Shown here in pieces: positions 43,307 to 52,651 of a stretch of DNA of 64,000 nt (the stretch's first letter is position 1; each line of letters starts with the position of its first letter). The translations under genes were made by a program, and so were the position numbers. The notes under the pieces were generated by a model. The model was not told the DNA's origin and ran no database searches. It saw only the letters and a list, made by a program, of their open reading frames with translations. This stretch comes from DASVWZ01 sp963708575 (lineage in GTDB: Bacteria > Acidobacteriota > Terriglobia > Terriglobales > Acidobacteriaceae): NCBI GenBank assembly GCA_963708575.1, contig CAVPTB010000003.1, forward strand, positions 1,134,482 to 1,198,481. The letters are read 5' to 3'.

Positions 43307-44461
43307 TCAGACGGCGCCGGCGATAATCGTGTGTTTGACTTCGCCGTTCGCATTCAATACCACCAGATCAGCATCACAGCCGGCTTCCAGTTTGCCCCTC
43401 TGCGCCAGTCCCAGCACTCGCGCTGGATTGTGAGTAGCGAGTCGTATCGCTTTTTGCAGTTTCCAGTCCGCAAACTTAACGACGTTTCGCACTGCGCGGT
43501 CCATAGTCAAGACGCTCCCGGCGAGCTTCCCGTCCGCCGTACATTTTCCATCCTTGACTTCCACATCAAGTGAGCCCAACTGGTAGCGTCCTTCTGGCAT
43601 TCCTGTGGCTGCCGTTGCATCCGTGATCAGGACCGCGCCATCCGATCCTTTCGAATTGAGAAATAACCTCACGACTACCGGGTCTACGTGAACTCCGTCA
43701 GCGATAATGTCCGCGGATAGCCTCGCATCGACGAGAACCTCTCCAATAATTCCTGGCTCACGATGATCGAGCGGACGCATCGCGTTGAAAGTGTGAGTCG
43801 CATGACGCGCCCCCGCGGCGACTCCGGCCAAAGCCGATTTTATGTCGGCATTCGAGTGCCCGATGCTCACGCAGACGCCACGACGCGAGGCTTCCGCGAT
43901 AACCTCCAACGCGCCTTCCAACTCGGGGGCAATTGTCATCACCTTGATCTGTCCTCTGGCGGCTTGCCAAAAACGCTCGAAGGTCGCTAGGGAGGGCGGC
44001 AAGAGATCTTCCGACGGATGGACGCCACGTTTCACGTGACTGATAAAAGGGCCTTCCAGATGTATACCAAGCGGGCGCGCCCGCCCCGTTGCCCCCTCTT
44101 TATCTCTGTTCTCAATGGAATCCGCCAATCGATCCAACGCGGCGAGGGTCTGGTCTAGCGGTGCGGTAACCGTTGTCGGCAGATATCCAGCAATCCCATG
44201 TTTGGTGATGAGTGTCTCAAAGGCCAACAAACCGTTGCTGTCGTTTGCCATGACGTCGTGCCCCGCCCCACCGTGGATATGAATATCGAGGAATCCCGGA
44301 ACCAGAATTGCATCTCCGAAATCCACCAACCGCGTCTCTTCCGGTAGTTCTTTGCTCGCACGACTGGTGACCTCCAAAATCCTGCCATCCTGAATAAGCA
44401 CTAGTGGCCGCTCGATGACTTCGTCCGGCGAGTAAAGTCGGGTTGCAGTGACTGCGATCAT
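43307..44461 (-). CDS. nagA: N-acetylglucosamine-6-phosphate deacetylase
   Basis: The 384-residue amidohydrolase removes acetate from GlcNAc-6-phosphate. Motifs: VPGFLDIHIHGGAGHDVMA (metal-binding HxH), HLEGPFISHVKRGVHP, SIGHSNADIKSALAGVAAGARHATHTFNAM, DGVHVDPVVVRL, and the catalytic aspartate region VLITDATAATG. The C-terminus has the amidohydrolase strand LEAGCDADLVVLNANGEV. Length is normal. The first gene of a two-gene operon with the SIS-domain deaminase, it suggests use of chitin or cell-wall sugars. Confidence 0.93.
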   Translation of the reverse strand: MIAVTATRLYSPDEVIERPLVLIQDGRILEVTSRASKELPEETRLVDFGDAILVPGFLDIHIHGGAGHDVMANDSNGLLAFETLITKHGIAGYLPTTVTAPLDQTLAALDRLADSIENRDKEGATGRARPLGIHLEGPFISHVKRGVHPSEDLLPPSLATFERFWQAARGQIKVMTIAPELEGALEVIAEASRRGVCVSIGHSNADIKSALAGVAAGARHATHTFNAMRPLDHREPGIIGEVLVDARLSADIIADGVHVDPVVVRLFLNSKGSDGAVLITDATAATGMPEGRYQLGSLDVEVKDGKCTADGKLAGSVLTMDRAVRNVVKFADWKLQKAIRLATHNPARVLGLAQRGKLEAGCDADLVVLNANGEVKHTIIAGAV

Positions 44462-44640
44462 GGCGTATTAAAACGTTTATATTAGCGGATTTTCGCCAAA
44501 AGCCCGAACTGAAAAGCTTTACGACCTGATACGGTACTCAAGCCATGATAAGGCTCGCACTTAGGCGTTTGGCGCGGCGCAACGTTGAAGGTGGGCATTC
44601 GAGACGATAGACGAACCGGAGGGCGGCTGCCCTGGAATGT

Positions 44641-44646
44641 TATAAT
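44641..44646 (+). promoter_or_regulatory. Possible -10 box of the tRNA-Pro gene
   Basis: A perfect TATAAT lies 73 bases upstream of the tRNA. No good -35 hexamer is present at the usual distance, so the call is weak. The 44462-44718 stretch has no convincing gene. Confidence 0.3.
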
Positions 44647-44718
44647 GGTAGCTTGCAGTGGAGTTTATCTCTACCGCAGACCTGCCTGTAAGTCCTGATG
44701 GCAGTCCAGTTAGCATGT

Positions 44719-44795
<77 letters not shown>

Positions 44796-45237
44796 ATCTT
44801 CTTTACGCCCAAATAGCTGCGGCCTAACGGCTTAAGAGCTTGGTTCACTTGGTTCTACCTGGAATCGGCGCTCTTTCAGCCAAGACTTATTGCCCGCTTG
44901 CGAGCAATCCCTTCATCTCGGCGACCTGCTTTGGCAGCGCGGCGCGGAGGGCTCAGAGGTTCTGTCCGGCTTTTGATGAGCCTTGTAATCTCTATGCAAC
45001 CGCCAAAGCTCGCTGGCCTCTGCATTCAGGGCGGCTGCAACCGTGGGGACGCATTTCAAGTCTTCGACTTTCTGCTGCAGATTTTCGTTTAACAAGTCGG
45101 GAAATGCCCGATCTTCGTTTCTTAGTCATCGTAATCCACCTCGAAAGCCAGATATCTCTCCAAAATCGCAGCTCGCGCGAAAAATCAAACGTGGTGGAAA
45201 TGGCTTTTCAGAGGAGGTTTGAGCAAGAATAGTTGGA
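44796..45237. other. Intergenic stretch after tRNA-Pro, nothing convincing
   Basis: There are open frames on both strands, but none has a recognisable domain, a good ribosome-binding site or a family-like composition. The minus-strand frame around 44913-45095 (ENLQQKVEDLKCVPTVAAALNAEASELWRLHRDYK) has a somewhat helical look but only a TTG start. No integrase, attachment repeat or mobile element is seen beside the tRNA. Confidence 0.5.
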
Positions 45238-46578
45238 GTGAAACGGATCGATTCGACTGAAGCTCTGAGTAACCGGCAGCATCCTCTTAAAAAGGTTTCT
45301 CACGCATGGCGCGCGCTGAGTCACCGTAACTTCAGGCTGTTCTTTGCCGGTCAAAGTATTTCTCTGATCGGCACCTGGATGACGCGTGTTGCTACCAGTT
45401 GGCTGGTGTATCGACTTACGGGCTCCGCTCTGCTTTTGGGTGTAGTAGGTTTTGCTGGGCAAATCCCCACTTTATTGTTGGCGCCTTTTGCTGGAGTTCT
45501 GGTTGACCGGCTGAACCGGCGGAACATGCTTGTCTGGACGCAGGCACTGGCGGGCCTGCAATCGCTAGCGTTGGCGGCACTTACTCTTGCCAAGGTGATC
45601 AACATTCATGAAATCATCTGGTTGAGTGCTCTTCAAGGTTTGATCAACGCCTTCGACATGCCTGGTCGACAATCGTTCCTGGTGCAAATGGTCGAGGACA
45701 AAGAAGACCTCGGCAATGCGATCGCGCTCAATTCTTCTATGGTCAACATGGCGCGGCTTGTCGGGCCTGCGCTGGCCGGCCTAATCATAGGAGCAGTGGG
45801 CGAAGGATATTGTTTTGCGATCGACGGCATCAGCTACCTCGCAGTGATCGCTTCATTGCTGATGATGCGGGTCCAGGTTGCACCAGCTAAGCGAGTCGCG
45901 AGCACAATGCTAGAACAACTTAAAGAAGGTTGGGCTTATGTTTCAGGTTTTCGCCCCGTCCGAACAATTTTGTTGCTTTTCGCATTGCTAAGCCTGATGG
46001 GGATGCCCTTCATGGTTCTGATGCCCATATTTGCCTCGAAGGTTTTGCATGGCGGACCGCATACACTCGGCTTTCTCCTAGGAACTTCCGGTGTGGGTGC
46101 TCTGATATCCGCTTTCTCGCTCGCCCTGCGAAAATCGGTGCGCGGGCTCACTACCATGATTCAGATTTCGGCTGCGCTGTTCGGCATAGGATTAATCTCG
46201 TTTGGTTTCTCGCGGGTTCTCACGCTGTCAATGTTCCTCATGGTAATTGTCGGTTTTGGCATGATGCAGGGCATGGCAGCAAGCAACACGGTTATCCAGA
46301 CGCTAGTGCCGGAGGATAAGCGCGGCCGGGTTATGAGCTATTACACCATGGCTTTCGTGGGAATGGCGCCCTTTGGCAGTTTGCTCGCCGGTGGTCTCGC
46401 GCATGCTTTCGGTGCGCAGCGCGCGGTGATGATAACCGGCGCATGCTGTCTCGGTGGCGCGGCATGGTTCTCCACGCAGCTGAAGTCAATCCGGAAGATT
46501 ATGCGGCCCATCTATGTGGAGATGGGGATCATCCGCTGCAATCTCGAACCGGTGTTGGAGGACCAGGTCGGTCGTTGA
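45238..46578 (+). CDS. MFS exporter (EntS/enterobactin-exporter-like)
   Basis: The 446-residue protein has twelve predicted membrane helices. The opening (HRNFRLFFAGQSISLIGTWMTRVATSWLVYRLTGSALLLGVVGFAGQIPTLLLAPFAGVLVDRLNRR) and DMPGRQSFLVQMVEDKEDLGNAIALNSSMVNMARLVGPALAGLII are typical of the EntS/MFS_3 group. These proteins export small molecules including siderophores. The substrate is unknown and no siderophore genes are near. The likely start is GTG 45238 with a weak site; an in-frame stop lies just upstream. Confidence 0.88.
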   Translation: MKRIDSTEALSNRQHPLKKVSHAWRALSHRNFRLFFAGQSISLIGTWMTRVATSWLVYRLTGSALLLGVVGFAGQIPTLLLAPFAGVLVDRLNRRNMLVWTQALAGLQSLALAALTLAKVINIHEIIWLSALQGLINAFDMPGRQSFLVQMVEDKEDLGNAIALNSSMVNMARLVGPALAGLIIGAVGEGYCFAIDGISYLAVIASLLMMRVQVAPAKRVASTMLEQLKEGWAYVSGFRPVRTILLLFALLSLMGMPFMVLMPIFASKVLHGGPHTLGFLLGTSGVGALISAFSLALRKSVRGLTTMIQISAALFGIGLISFGFSRVLTLSMFLMVIVGFGMMQGMAASNTVIQTLVPEDKRGRVMSYYTMAFVGMAPFGSLLAGGLAHAFGAQRAVMITGACCLGGAAWFSTQLKSIRKIMRPIYVEMGIIRCNLEPVLEDQVGR

Positions 46579-46682
46579 ATCCGGGACTTGGGACTACGCT
46601 TTCGTCTGCACGAGCCCTGTGTTTTTCGACTCGATAAAGGTTTACTGGGGCCCGGCCACGTGCGGGGGTTTCATCCAGTCCT

Positions 46683-47420
46683 TTAACTCTTTCGGGCGCG
46701 TAGAGCCTCTTCATATGCTTTTCGCGGATCCCGTCCAGTGACTTCCTTGTACCAGGCAGGATGGAAGGTCCAGGCCCACGGCTCGCTAACCGAACCGCGT
46801 GTCATCCCTTGGAACGTGCCGGGCTCGCCAATCGTGCTCAGATAGATGTGAATGAAAATTCCGCCCAACATGATCAAGGCGGAAATATCGTGCAGAACAT
46901 AGCTGATTGCGACTGGCCAGCGTCCAAACATCCGTGTACCAGCCCACAAAATGATTCCGGTGATCAGATACACGACGCAACCGCCAACAATCTCCCAGAA
47001 CTGTAGTTTTTGACCGGCGTTAAAAAAGCCGGTGTCAGGCGGCTCGATCTTATCTTCGCCAGACACAACCCCTTTGATATTTCGCATCCAGTGCGTGTCG
47101 GCTTTCGTCCACATCATTGGCTTCAGCCAGTTCAGTACCTGAAGTGCAAAAAAGAAAACAAAGCCTATGCCGAACCATGGGTGCATGGCCCTAGCCAGCG
47201 GTCCGCCTCCGAAGATCGGAGTAAACCAACGGAACAGCCAGGGAAGGTAGATTCCGAATCCGGAGAATAGCGCAAGAAAAAAGAACAGTGCCACCATCCA
47301 GTGGAGAAATCGTGTGTACACAGGATGGCGCAGCAACTCTCCGATATACACTTCTGTTCGGCCGATGCGATCAAAGACATGGCGCGCCTTTTCGTCGAAG
47401 CGTTCAACCGCGCTGGCCAT
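46683..47420 (-). CDS. fdnI: Formate dehydrogenase gamma subunit, cytochrome b556
   Basis: The 245-residue membrane subunit has four helices and the haem-ligand histidines of the FdnI family: VYTRFLHWMVALFFFLALFSGFGIYLP, HPWFGIGFVFFFALQVLNWL, and LHDISALIMLGGIFIHIYLSTIGEPGTFQGMTRGSVSEPWAWTFHPAWYKEVTG. It takes electrons from the beta subunit and passes them to quinone. ATG 47420 overlaps the end of the beta-subunit gene by 17 bases, and a longer start is not needed. It is the last gene of the fdn operon. Confidence 0.93.
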   Translation of the reverse strand: MASAVERFDEKARHVFDRIGRTEVYIGELLRHPVYTRFLHWMVALFFFLALFSGFGIYLPWLFRWFTPIFGGGPLARAMHPWFGIGFVFFFALQVLNWLKPMMWTKADTHWMRNIKGVVSGEDKIEPPDTGFFNAGQKLQFWEIVGGCVVYLITGIILWAGTRMFGRWPVAISYVLHDISALIMLGGIFIHIYLSTIGEPGTFQGMTRGSVSEPWAWTFHPAWYKEVTGRDPRKAYEEALRARKS

Positions 47421-48309
47421 TGGCGCCCTCCTTTTGCGGCGGTTCCGGCTGCGGCCTGCGGGGACCAATCGTCACATAGTGCAGGCACACACCTAAGAGT
47501 CCGAAAAGCGCGAAGGTCCCAAGTACTGGTTTGAACAGCCACTTCCAGATCGTGTAGCTGAAGGGAATTTGCGGATTCTTGGGTAAGTTTCCATATCGTT
47601 CCGGATCGGTAGCATCATGCAGCACGTAGATGACGTGAGTACCGCCGATTGACTGCGGGTCGTAGACGCCAGCGTTTTCAAATCCGAAGTGGTCGCGAAG
47701 TTGCTGAGCCCGTTCTTGCGCGATGAACTTCATGTCGTCCTTGCTGCCAAACTTCAGACAGCCTGTTGGACAGGCCTTGATGCAAGCAGGTTCCAATCCT
47801 TGACCGACCCGATCCGAACACAGGGTGCACTTGTAAACTTTCTTGGTCGCCGGGTTGAAGCGCGGGATGTTGTAAGGACAGCCGGAAACGCAGAATTCAC
47901 AGCCAATGCAATTCTCCTGCTGGAAGTCGACGATGCCGTTGGCATATTGCACAATCGCGCCATCCGCCGGACAGGCGCGTAAGCAGCCGGGGTCGGCGCA
48001 GTGCATGCATTGGTCTTTGCGCATCAGCCACTGGATCGTCCCGTCTTCCTTCTGATGCTCGTTGAACTTGATCAAGTTCCAGAAATTCCAACGCGTTTCG
48101 GGCATTGTCTGGTAAGTGTTGTCGAAGGTCGTGGGACTGAACGGCATGTCGTTCCACTCGACACACGCCACTTCGCAGGCCTTGCAGCCGATGCAGGTCG
48201 TCGTGTCGACGAGTTTGCAAACTTCGTAGTCACGCTGCATGTCAAAGCCAGGCGAAGCGCCGGAGTGCCCGGAGATTTGCTTGATTTGTAGCGTCTTGCG
48301 GTCGCTCAT
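47404..48309 (-). CDS. fdnH: Formate dehydrogenase beta subunit, 4Fe-4S ferredoxin type
   Basis: The 301-residue protein has four 4Fe-4S binding clusters: TTCIGCKACEVACVEWND, CMHCADPGCLRACPADGAIVQ, NCIGCEFCVSGCPYNIPRF and CTLCSDRVGQGLEPACIKACPTGCL. A C-terminal membrane anchor follows (WLFKPVLGTFALFGLLGVCLHYVTIGP). It relays electrons from the selenocysteine subunit to the cytochrome b subunit at the periplasmic face. It lies 17 bp after the alpha-subunit gene and overlaps the gamma-subunit gene. Confidence 0.95.
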   Translation of the reverse strand: MSDRKTLQIKQISGHSGASPGFDMQRDYEVCKLVDTTTCIGCKACEVACVEWNDMPFSPTTFDNTYQTMPETRWNFWNLIKFNEHQKEDGTIQWLMRKDQCMHCADPGCLRACPADGAIVQYANGIVDFQQENCIGCEFCVSGCPYNIPRFNPATKKVYKCTLCSDRVGQGLEPACIKACPTGCLKFGSKDDMKFIAQERAQQLRDHFGFENAGVYDPQSIGGTHVIYVLHDATDPERYGNLPKNPQIPFSYTIWKWLFKPVLGTFALFGLLGVCLHYVTIGPRRPQPEPPQKEGANGQRG

Positions 48310-48326
48310 CTAGGCCTCACCCGTCC

Positions 48327-51300
48327 CTAAGCCTTCTCGATCTTTACCAGGAAACCCTTGAACTCCGGTGTGAACGCATTGGGATCGATCACGGTAGGAG
48401 TTAACTGGTTGGCCAGCGTCTTCGCAGTCTTGCCTTCATCCTCGGCAATACCCCGATATCCCCAGTGAATGGGGATGCCTATTTGAAACATTTTCTTTCC
48501 ATCGACATTCATTGAGTGAATGCGGCGGGTGACCATGGCTTTCGCGATGTATTGAGCTCGCGCGCTGGTCACCCTAACTCTTTCACCGCCGCGCAATCCC
48601 ATCTGATCGGCGAGTTCGTATGGAACTTCGACAAATGGTTCTGGCACGAGCTGCACGTTCATCGGATTGTTCTTGGTCCAGTAGTGATAGTGCTCGGTCA
48701 GCCGGTACGTAGTGCAGATGACGTTGTATTCGCCGCCCACAGGAGCGTACTTATCCATGTCCGTCTTGTACTTCTTTACCACAGGATTATTGGACTGATT
48801 GGGATGAAGCGGATTCGCGATGGGGCTTTCCATCGGCTCGTAATATTCGGGGAACGGCCCGTCCTGCATGCCACCCAGCGGAACGAACAATCGCCCAATG
48901 CCTTCCGGATTCATGATGAATGGCCCCATGTGATCTTTGGGAGGCGAGTCAGGCTTGAAGTCAGGAACATCGTTGCCGACCCAGGATTGCTTGCCTTCGT
49001 CCCACCAGATCTGGCGGCGCTCCGGATCCCACGGTTTGCCATTCACGTCGCAAGAGGCGCGGTTATACAACACACGACGATTGGCTGGCCACGACCAAGC
49101 CCAGTTGGGATAAATTCCCAGGCCCGACGGATCCTCCGTGCCGCGCCGTTGAATCATCGCGCCGGCTTCTGTCCATGAGCCGCTGTAGATCCAGTTGCCG
49201 CACAAAGTCGTGCCGTCATCTTTCAACCACGCGAATCCCGGAAGCTGCTGATCCAGCTTTGATGGTGGTATTCGTCTTCGGATCGGTGATGTCAGCGACG
49301 GCTTTGCCGTTGATTTCCTTCGCCACTTCCGACAATGAAGGTGAATAGGGATTTGTATATGGGAACCACGCGTTAAGAATCGGATCGGGGAACTTCCCAC
49401 CTTCTTTCTGGTACAGTTCGCGCACTTTCAAGAATATCGTTGCCAGAATTTCTTGATCCAGCCGTGCTTCTCCCGGCATTGGCAGCGCAGCGTTCTTCCA
49501 CTGCAGCCAACGCGCGGAGTTAACAAATGTCCCATCTTTCTCGGCAAAACCGGCACCTGGCAACCGGTAGACCGTGGTGTTGATGGTCTTCATCTCCTCG
49601 GCCGTGATGCCCGGCGCACGCCAGAATTCGCTCGTTTCATCGGGATAGATTTCGCAGACCACCACCCAGTCAGTTTTCTTCAGGGCATTGATGTTTTTGT
49701 TCGAATCCGGTCCGATCATTACGCCGTTCATGCCGAATGCGAAGAAGCCCTTGATCTTGCCCTCGTACATGTCATTCCAGATGTTCACCCACGAGTAGTT
49801 ACGATCGATCTTGGGAAGATAGTTGAAGGCGAAGTCATTTTCTTTGGTAGCCGCTGGACCATACATCGCCTTCAGGAATGAGACTGTGAACTTGGACGTG
49901 TTCGACCAGTAATTGAGTGAATCCCACGGGTCCGGTTTCGAAAGTGGCGGCGTGGTGCGTTTGACATAAGTCGCGAGGTCAACGTCGGCTGGATTGGGCA
50001 TTTTCAGGTAGCCCGGCAATATATCGAAAATTCCAGCGAGATCGGTTGCCCCTTGAATGTTGGAGTGCCCGCGCAGAGCGTTGACTCCGCCGCCGGCCCG
50101 TCCGATGTTTCCCATCAGCAACTGCAACATTGCCGCAGTGCGGATGATCTGCGTGCCAAAACTGTGTTGGGTCCAGCCCACCGCATAAATAATGGTGGAG
50201 ACTTTCTTCATGTCGCCATCTTTGCGGACGGAGGTGTATAGATCAGCAGACTTTGAGGAACTGGTCTTTCGGAATGCCGGTAATGCGTTCCACCATCTCC
50301 GGCGTGTAGCGCTCGTACTGTTTTTTTAAAAGCTGAAACACGCAGCGCGGGTGCTGCAATGATAGGTCGAAAGCGATCTTCGGAGGCATCATCGGTGCCG
50401 GGACTGCGCCGCCCGAAGCGCCCACAGGACTCGCAGCCTGATGTCCCTGACCGCCGCCGGTGTCACTTTTTTCCTGTGCATGCTGAGGTTTTGGTTGGTC
50501 TGAAGCAGGCGTTGGCATCACAGGTTTGCCCGTCAGGTCGCCACCTTCTTCGTAGTTCCAAGTGGCTTTGTCGTAAACCTTCTTCTCGGGATCAAAGCCC
50601 GAGTACAAACCATCATCGGGAAGCTTGAAACCGTCTTTAATAATGAAGGCGGCGTTGGTGTAGTTGAGGAGATAGTCCTTCGCGATGCGATTATTGGCGA
50701 TGGCATAGTTGATCAGTCCGCCGAGGAAGGCAATGTCTGATCCCGCGCGGATCTGCAGATACATGTCTGCGTTGGCCGCAGTACGAGTCAGTCGCGGATC
50801 GACAACGATTGTTTTCGCATTGCGATGGACTTTGGCCTCAATCGCCCACTTGAAGCCGCAAGGATGGTTTTCGGCTGGATTGCCGCCCATGATCAACATC
50901 ATGTCCGTGTTCTTGATGTCGATCCAGCCATTGGTCATTGCACCGCGTCCGAATGTGGGCCCCAAACTGGAGACCGTAGGACCGTGTCAAACCCGGGCCT
51001 GGTTTTCCAGGTAGCAGACCCCCAAGCTGCGCATGCTCTTGACTACTAAATAATTGAACTCGTTAGTATCCGTGCAGCCGCCGGTAAAGGAAATTCCTTC
51101 GCAGCGGTTCACGGTTCGACCTTGCGCGTCTTTCTCGAGAAATGTGTCGTCGCGCGTCTTCTTCACCCGTTGCGCGATTTCGCTGTAGGCCTGCTCCCAA
51201 GAGATGTCTTCCCAATCCGTCCCACCGGGCCGCCGCACCTGAGGCTTCAGTAGACGACGGTCGTTCATAATGTCTTGTTCGAGTGACGATCCTTTTGGAC

Positions 51301-51568
51301 ACAGCGTGCCGCGATTGATGGGATGGTCGGGATCGCCTTCGACGTGCACCACTTGTGGAATGGCGTTCTTGGCCTTGTCGCCCAGGGTGTAAATGATCAC
51401 GCCGCAACTTACCGAACAATAGGGACAGGTACTACGGGTCTCAGAGGCTCGGGAAATCTTCAGGCTTTGCGTCTGAGCATAGACGGGGGTCAGGTCAAAG
51501 CCTAAGACAGATAGACCTGCTCCTCCAGCGATCGTGCTTTTGATGAAAGTGCGGCGCGAGATCTCCAT
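48327..51568 (-). CDS. fdnG: Selenocysteine formate dehydrogenase alpha subunit (FdnG-like), with two one-base frameshifts
   Basis: This molybdenum/tungsten-bis-MGD enzyme oxidises formate in the periplasm. It starts with a Tat signal (EISRRTFIKSTIAGGAGLSVLGF) and a 4Fe-4S motif (CPYCSVSCG, then CPKG). The codon at 50989-50987 is TGA within NQARV-U-HGPTVSSLGPTFGRGAMTNGW, the exact site of selenocysteine in E. coli FdnG, giving Sec194. The frame continues unchanged after it, and a SECIS-like hairpin follows. Two one-base insertions break the frame: near 50249 (FLKV then ADLYTSVRKDGDMKKVSTIIYAVGWTQHS) and near 49254 (NTTIKAG then QQLPGFAWLKDDGTTLCGNWIYSGSW). Corrected length is about 1079. A Pro/Gly-rich insertion of about 50 residues lies before LQHPRCVFQLLKKQYERY. 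Confidence 0.9.
50957..50989 (-). promoter_or_regulatory. UGA selenocysteine codon and SECIS-like hairpin of fdnG
   Basis: After the TGA (50989-50987) come 11 bases, then GGTCTCC (50975-50969) pairing with GGGGCCC (50963-50957), with one G-U and one mismatch, around the loop AGTTT. The guanosine second in the loop and the distance from UGA fit bacterial SECIS elements, which bind SelB. The deiodinase-like gene shows the same spacing. Confidence 0.7.
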
Positions 51569-51826
51569 CTTGCGGCCTCCGACGAAATTGGCGACACTTA
51601 AAAGCCAACCAGCAAGGTCAGGGAACTAATCATCCAAACGGGAGACGGAGGTTACTGGTTATGGTTGCCGGGGAACTCATCCAGCAACCAAGCACCCTTC
51701 TTTTATTGCGGAGAAATATAACTCCGTCGAAAGGTGAAGTCAATGCGAGGGACCCGGGCAAGCGCCCCCCCGCCGATTTGATAGGGCCTCATTGCTCCAA
51801 GTGCCGACTGCCTTGATAATCCCATC
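51569..51826. other. Divergent fdnG/fdhE region with an imperfect repeat
   Basis: No gene is seen. Reading the plus strand, GGGAACTAATCATCCA (51621-51636) is echoed by GGGGAACTCATCCA (51670-51683). The second copy is enclosed by the inverted repeat TGGTTGC (51663-51669) and GCAACCA (51684-51690). All lie in the leader or promoter of the fdn operon. They may be regulator sites or part of a structured leader RNA. A molybdenum-cofactor riboswitch is conceivable for a molybdoenzyme, but I could not match it. Confidence 0.4.
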
Positions 51827-52627
51827 ATGAAAGTTTCGCCTTGGCACCGCCGGATCAATCGAGCTGAGGATTTGGCGAAACAGCACTCCTTCGCCGCAGA
51901 GATACTTGGTTTCTACGCTCAAGTCGCTCGTTTTCAGGAAGACTTATACCATCGGCTGGAGATCAGATCGGTCATCCAAGCGAGTCCCGCCGAACATCTC
52001 TCGGGCCCTCCGGAATTGTCGGAACTCCTGGATAGCTTTAAGCCGTTCTTGTCCGTGGTAGAACAGCACGGCCCGACCCGGGTGGCCGCAATCGCCAAGG
52101 AGTTACGGGGACTCTCACCTGAATCCTGGTCCCAATTGCTGGACGCGAGTTGGAACACAACTGAATCGCCGTTCGGTGCTCCCGAAGAATTTTTGGCGCG
52201 GGCTTTCCTCCAGCCTTATGCCGAATTCCTTCGTTTACGAATCGATGCGAAACCCGACGGCTACACTCATTCGCTGTGTCCTTTCTGCAATCGCAAGGCG
52301 GGACTGGGTGTGCTGCGCCAGCAAGGCGATGGCGCACGTAGGGCCTTAGTATGTTCGTTTTGTATGGAAGAGTGGGAGTTCCGCAGAATTATCTGCCCCG
52401 GCTGCGGCGAAGAAGATTACCGCAAACTTCCTGTCTACACGGCGACGGATTTTGATTACATCCGCGTCGACTGTTGCGATACCTGCAAGACGTACATCAA
52501 AAGTGTCGACCTTACCAAGAATGGTCTGGCCGAGCCCATAGTGGATGAGATGGCTGCAGCCCCTCTGGATATCTGGGCCCAGCAGCGAGGTTATGCCAAG
52601 ATGCAACCCAATCTAATGGGAATGTAG
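51827..52627 (+). CDS. fdhE: Formate dehydrogenase accessory protein FdhE
   Basis: The 266-residue protein has the FdhE rubredoxin-like cysteine pairs: SLCPFCNRKAGLGVL, ALVCSFCMEEWEFRRIICPGCGEED, and YIRVDCCDTCKTYIKSVDLTKNGLAEPIVDEMAA. FdhE binds the iron-sulfur-containing catalytic subunit during maturation of respiratory formate dehydrogenases before Tat export. It is divergent from fdnG, which is consistent with a dedicated role. ATG 51827 lies without a strong ribosome-binding site. FdhD, needed for sulfuration, is not in the window. Confidence 0.93.
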   Translation: MKVSPWHRRINRAEDLAKQHSFAAEILGFYAQVARFQEDLYHRLEIRSVIQASPAEHLSGPPELSELLDSFKPFLSVVEQHGPTRVAAIAKELRGLSPESWSQLLDASWNTTESPFGAPEEFLARAFLQPYAEFLRLRIDAKPDGYTHSLCPFCNRKAGLGVLRQQGDGARRALVCSFCMEEWEFRRIICPGCGEEDYRKLPVYTATDFDYIRVDCCDTCKTYIKSVDLTKNGLAEPIVDEMAAAPLDIWAQQRGYAKMQPNLMGM

Positions 52628-52651
52628 CCGCGGGACCGAGAGCATCAATTC

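Noticed and set aside
44840..45232. Plus-strand 130-codon ORF after the tRNA
   Set aside because: The composition is unlike a protein of this genome, it has no ribosome-binding site, and nothing is recognisable.
50243..51568. fdnG read as two or three separate or dead genes
   Set aside because: The TGA is at the known Sec site and both sides stay in frame with conserved sequence; the other breaks are one-base shifts with perfect continuation.
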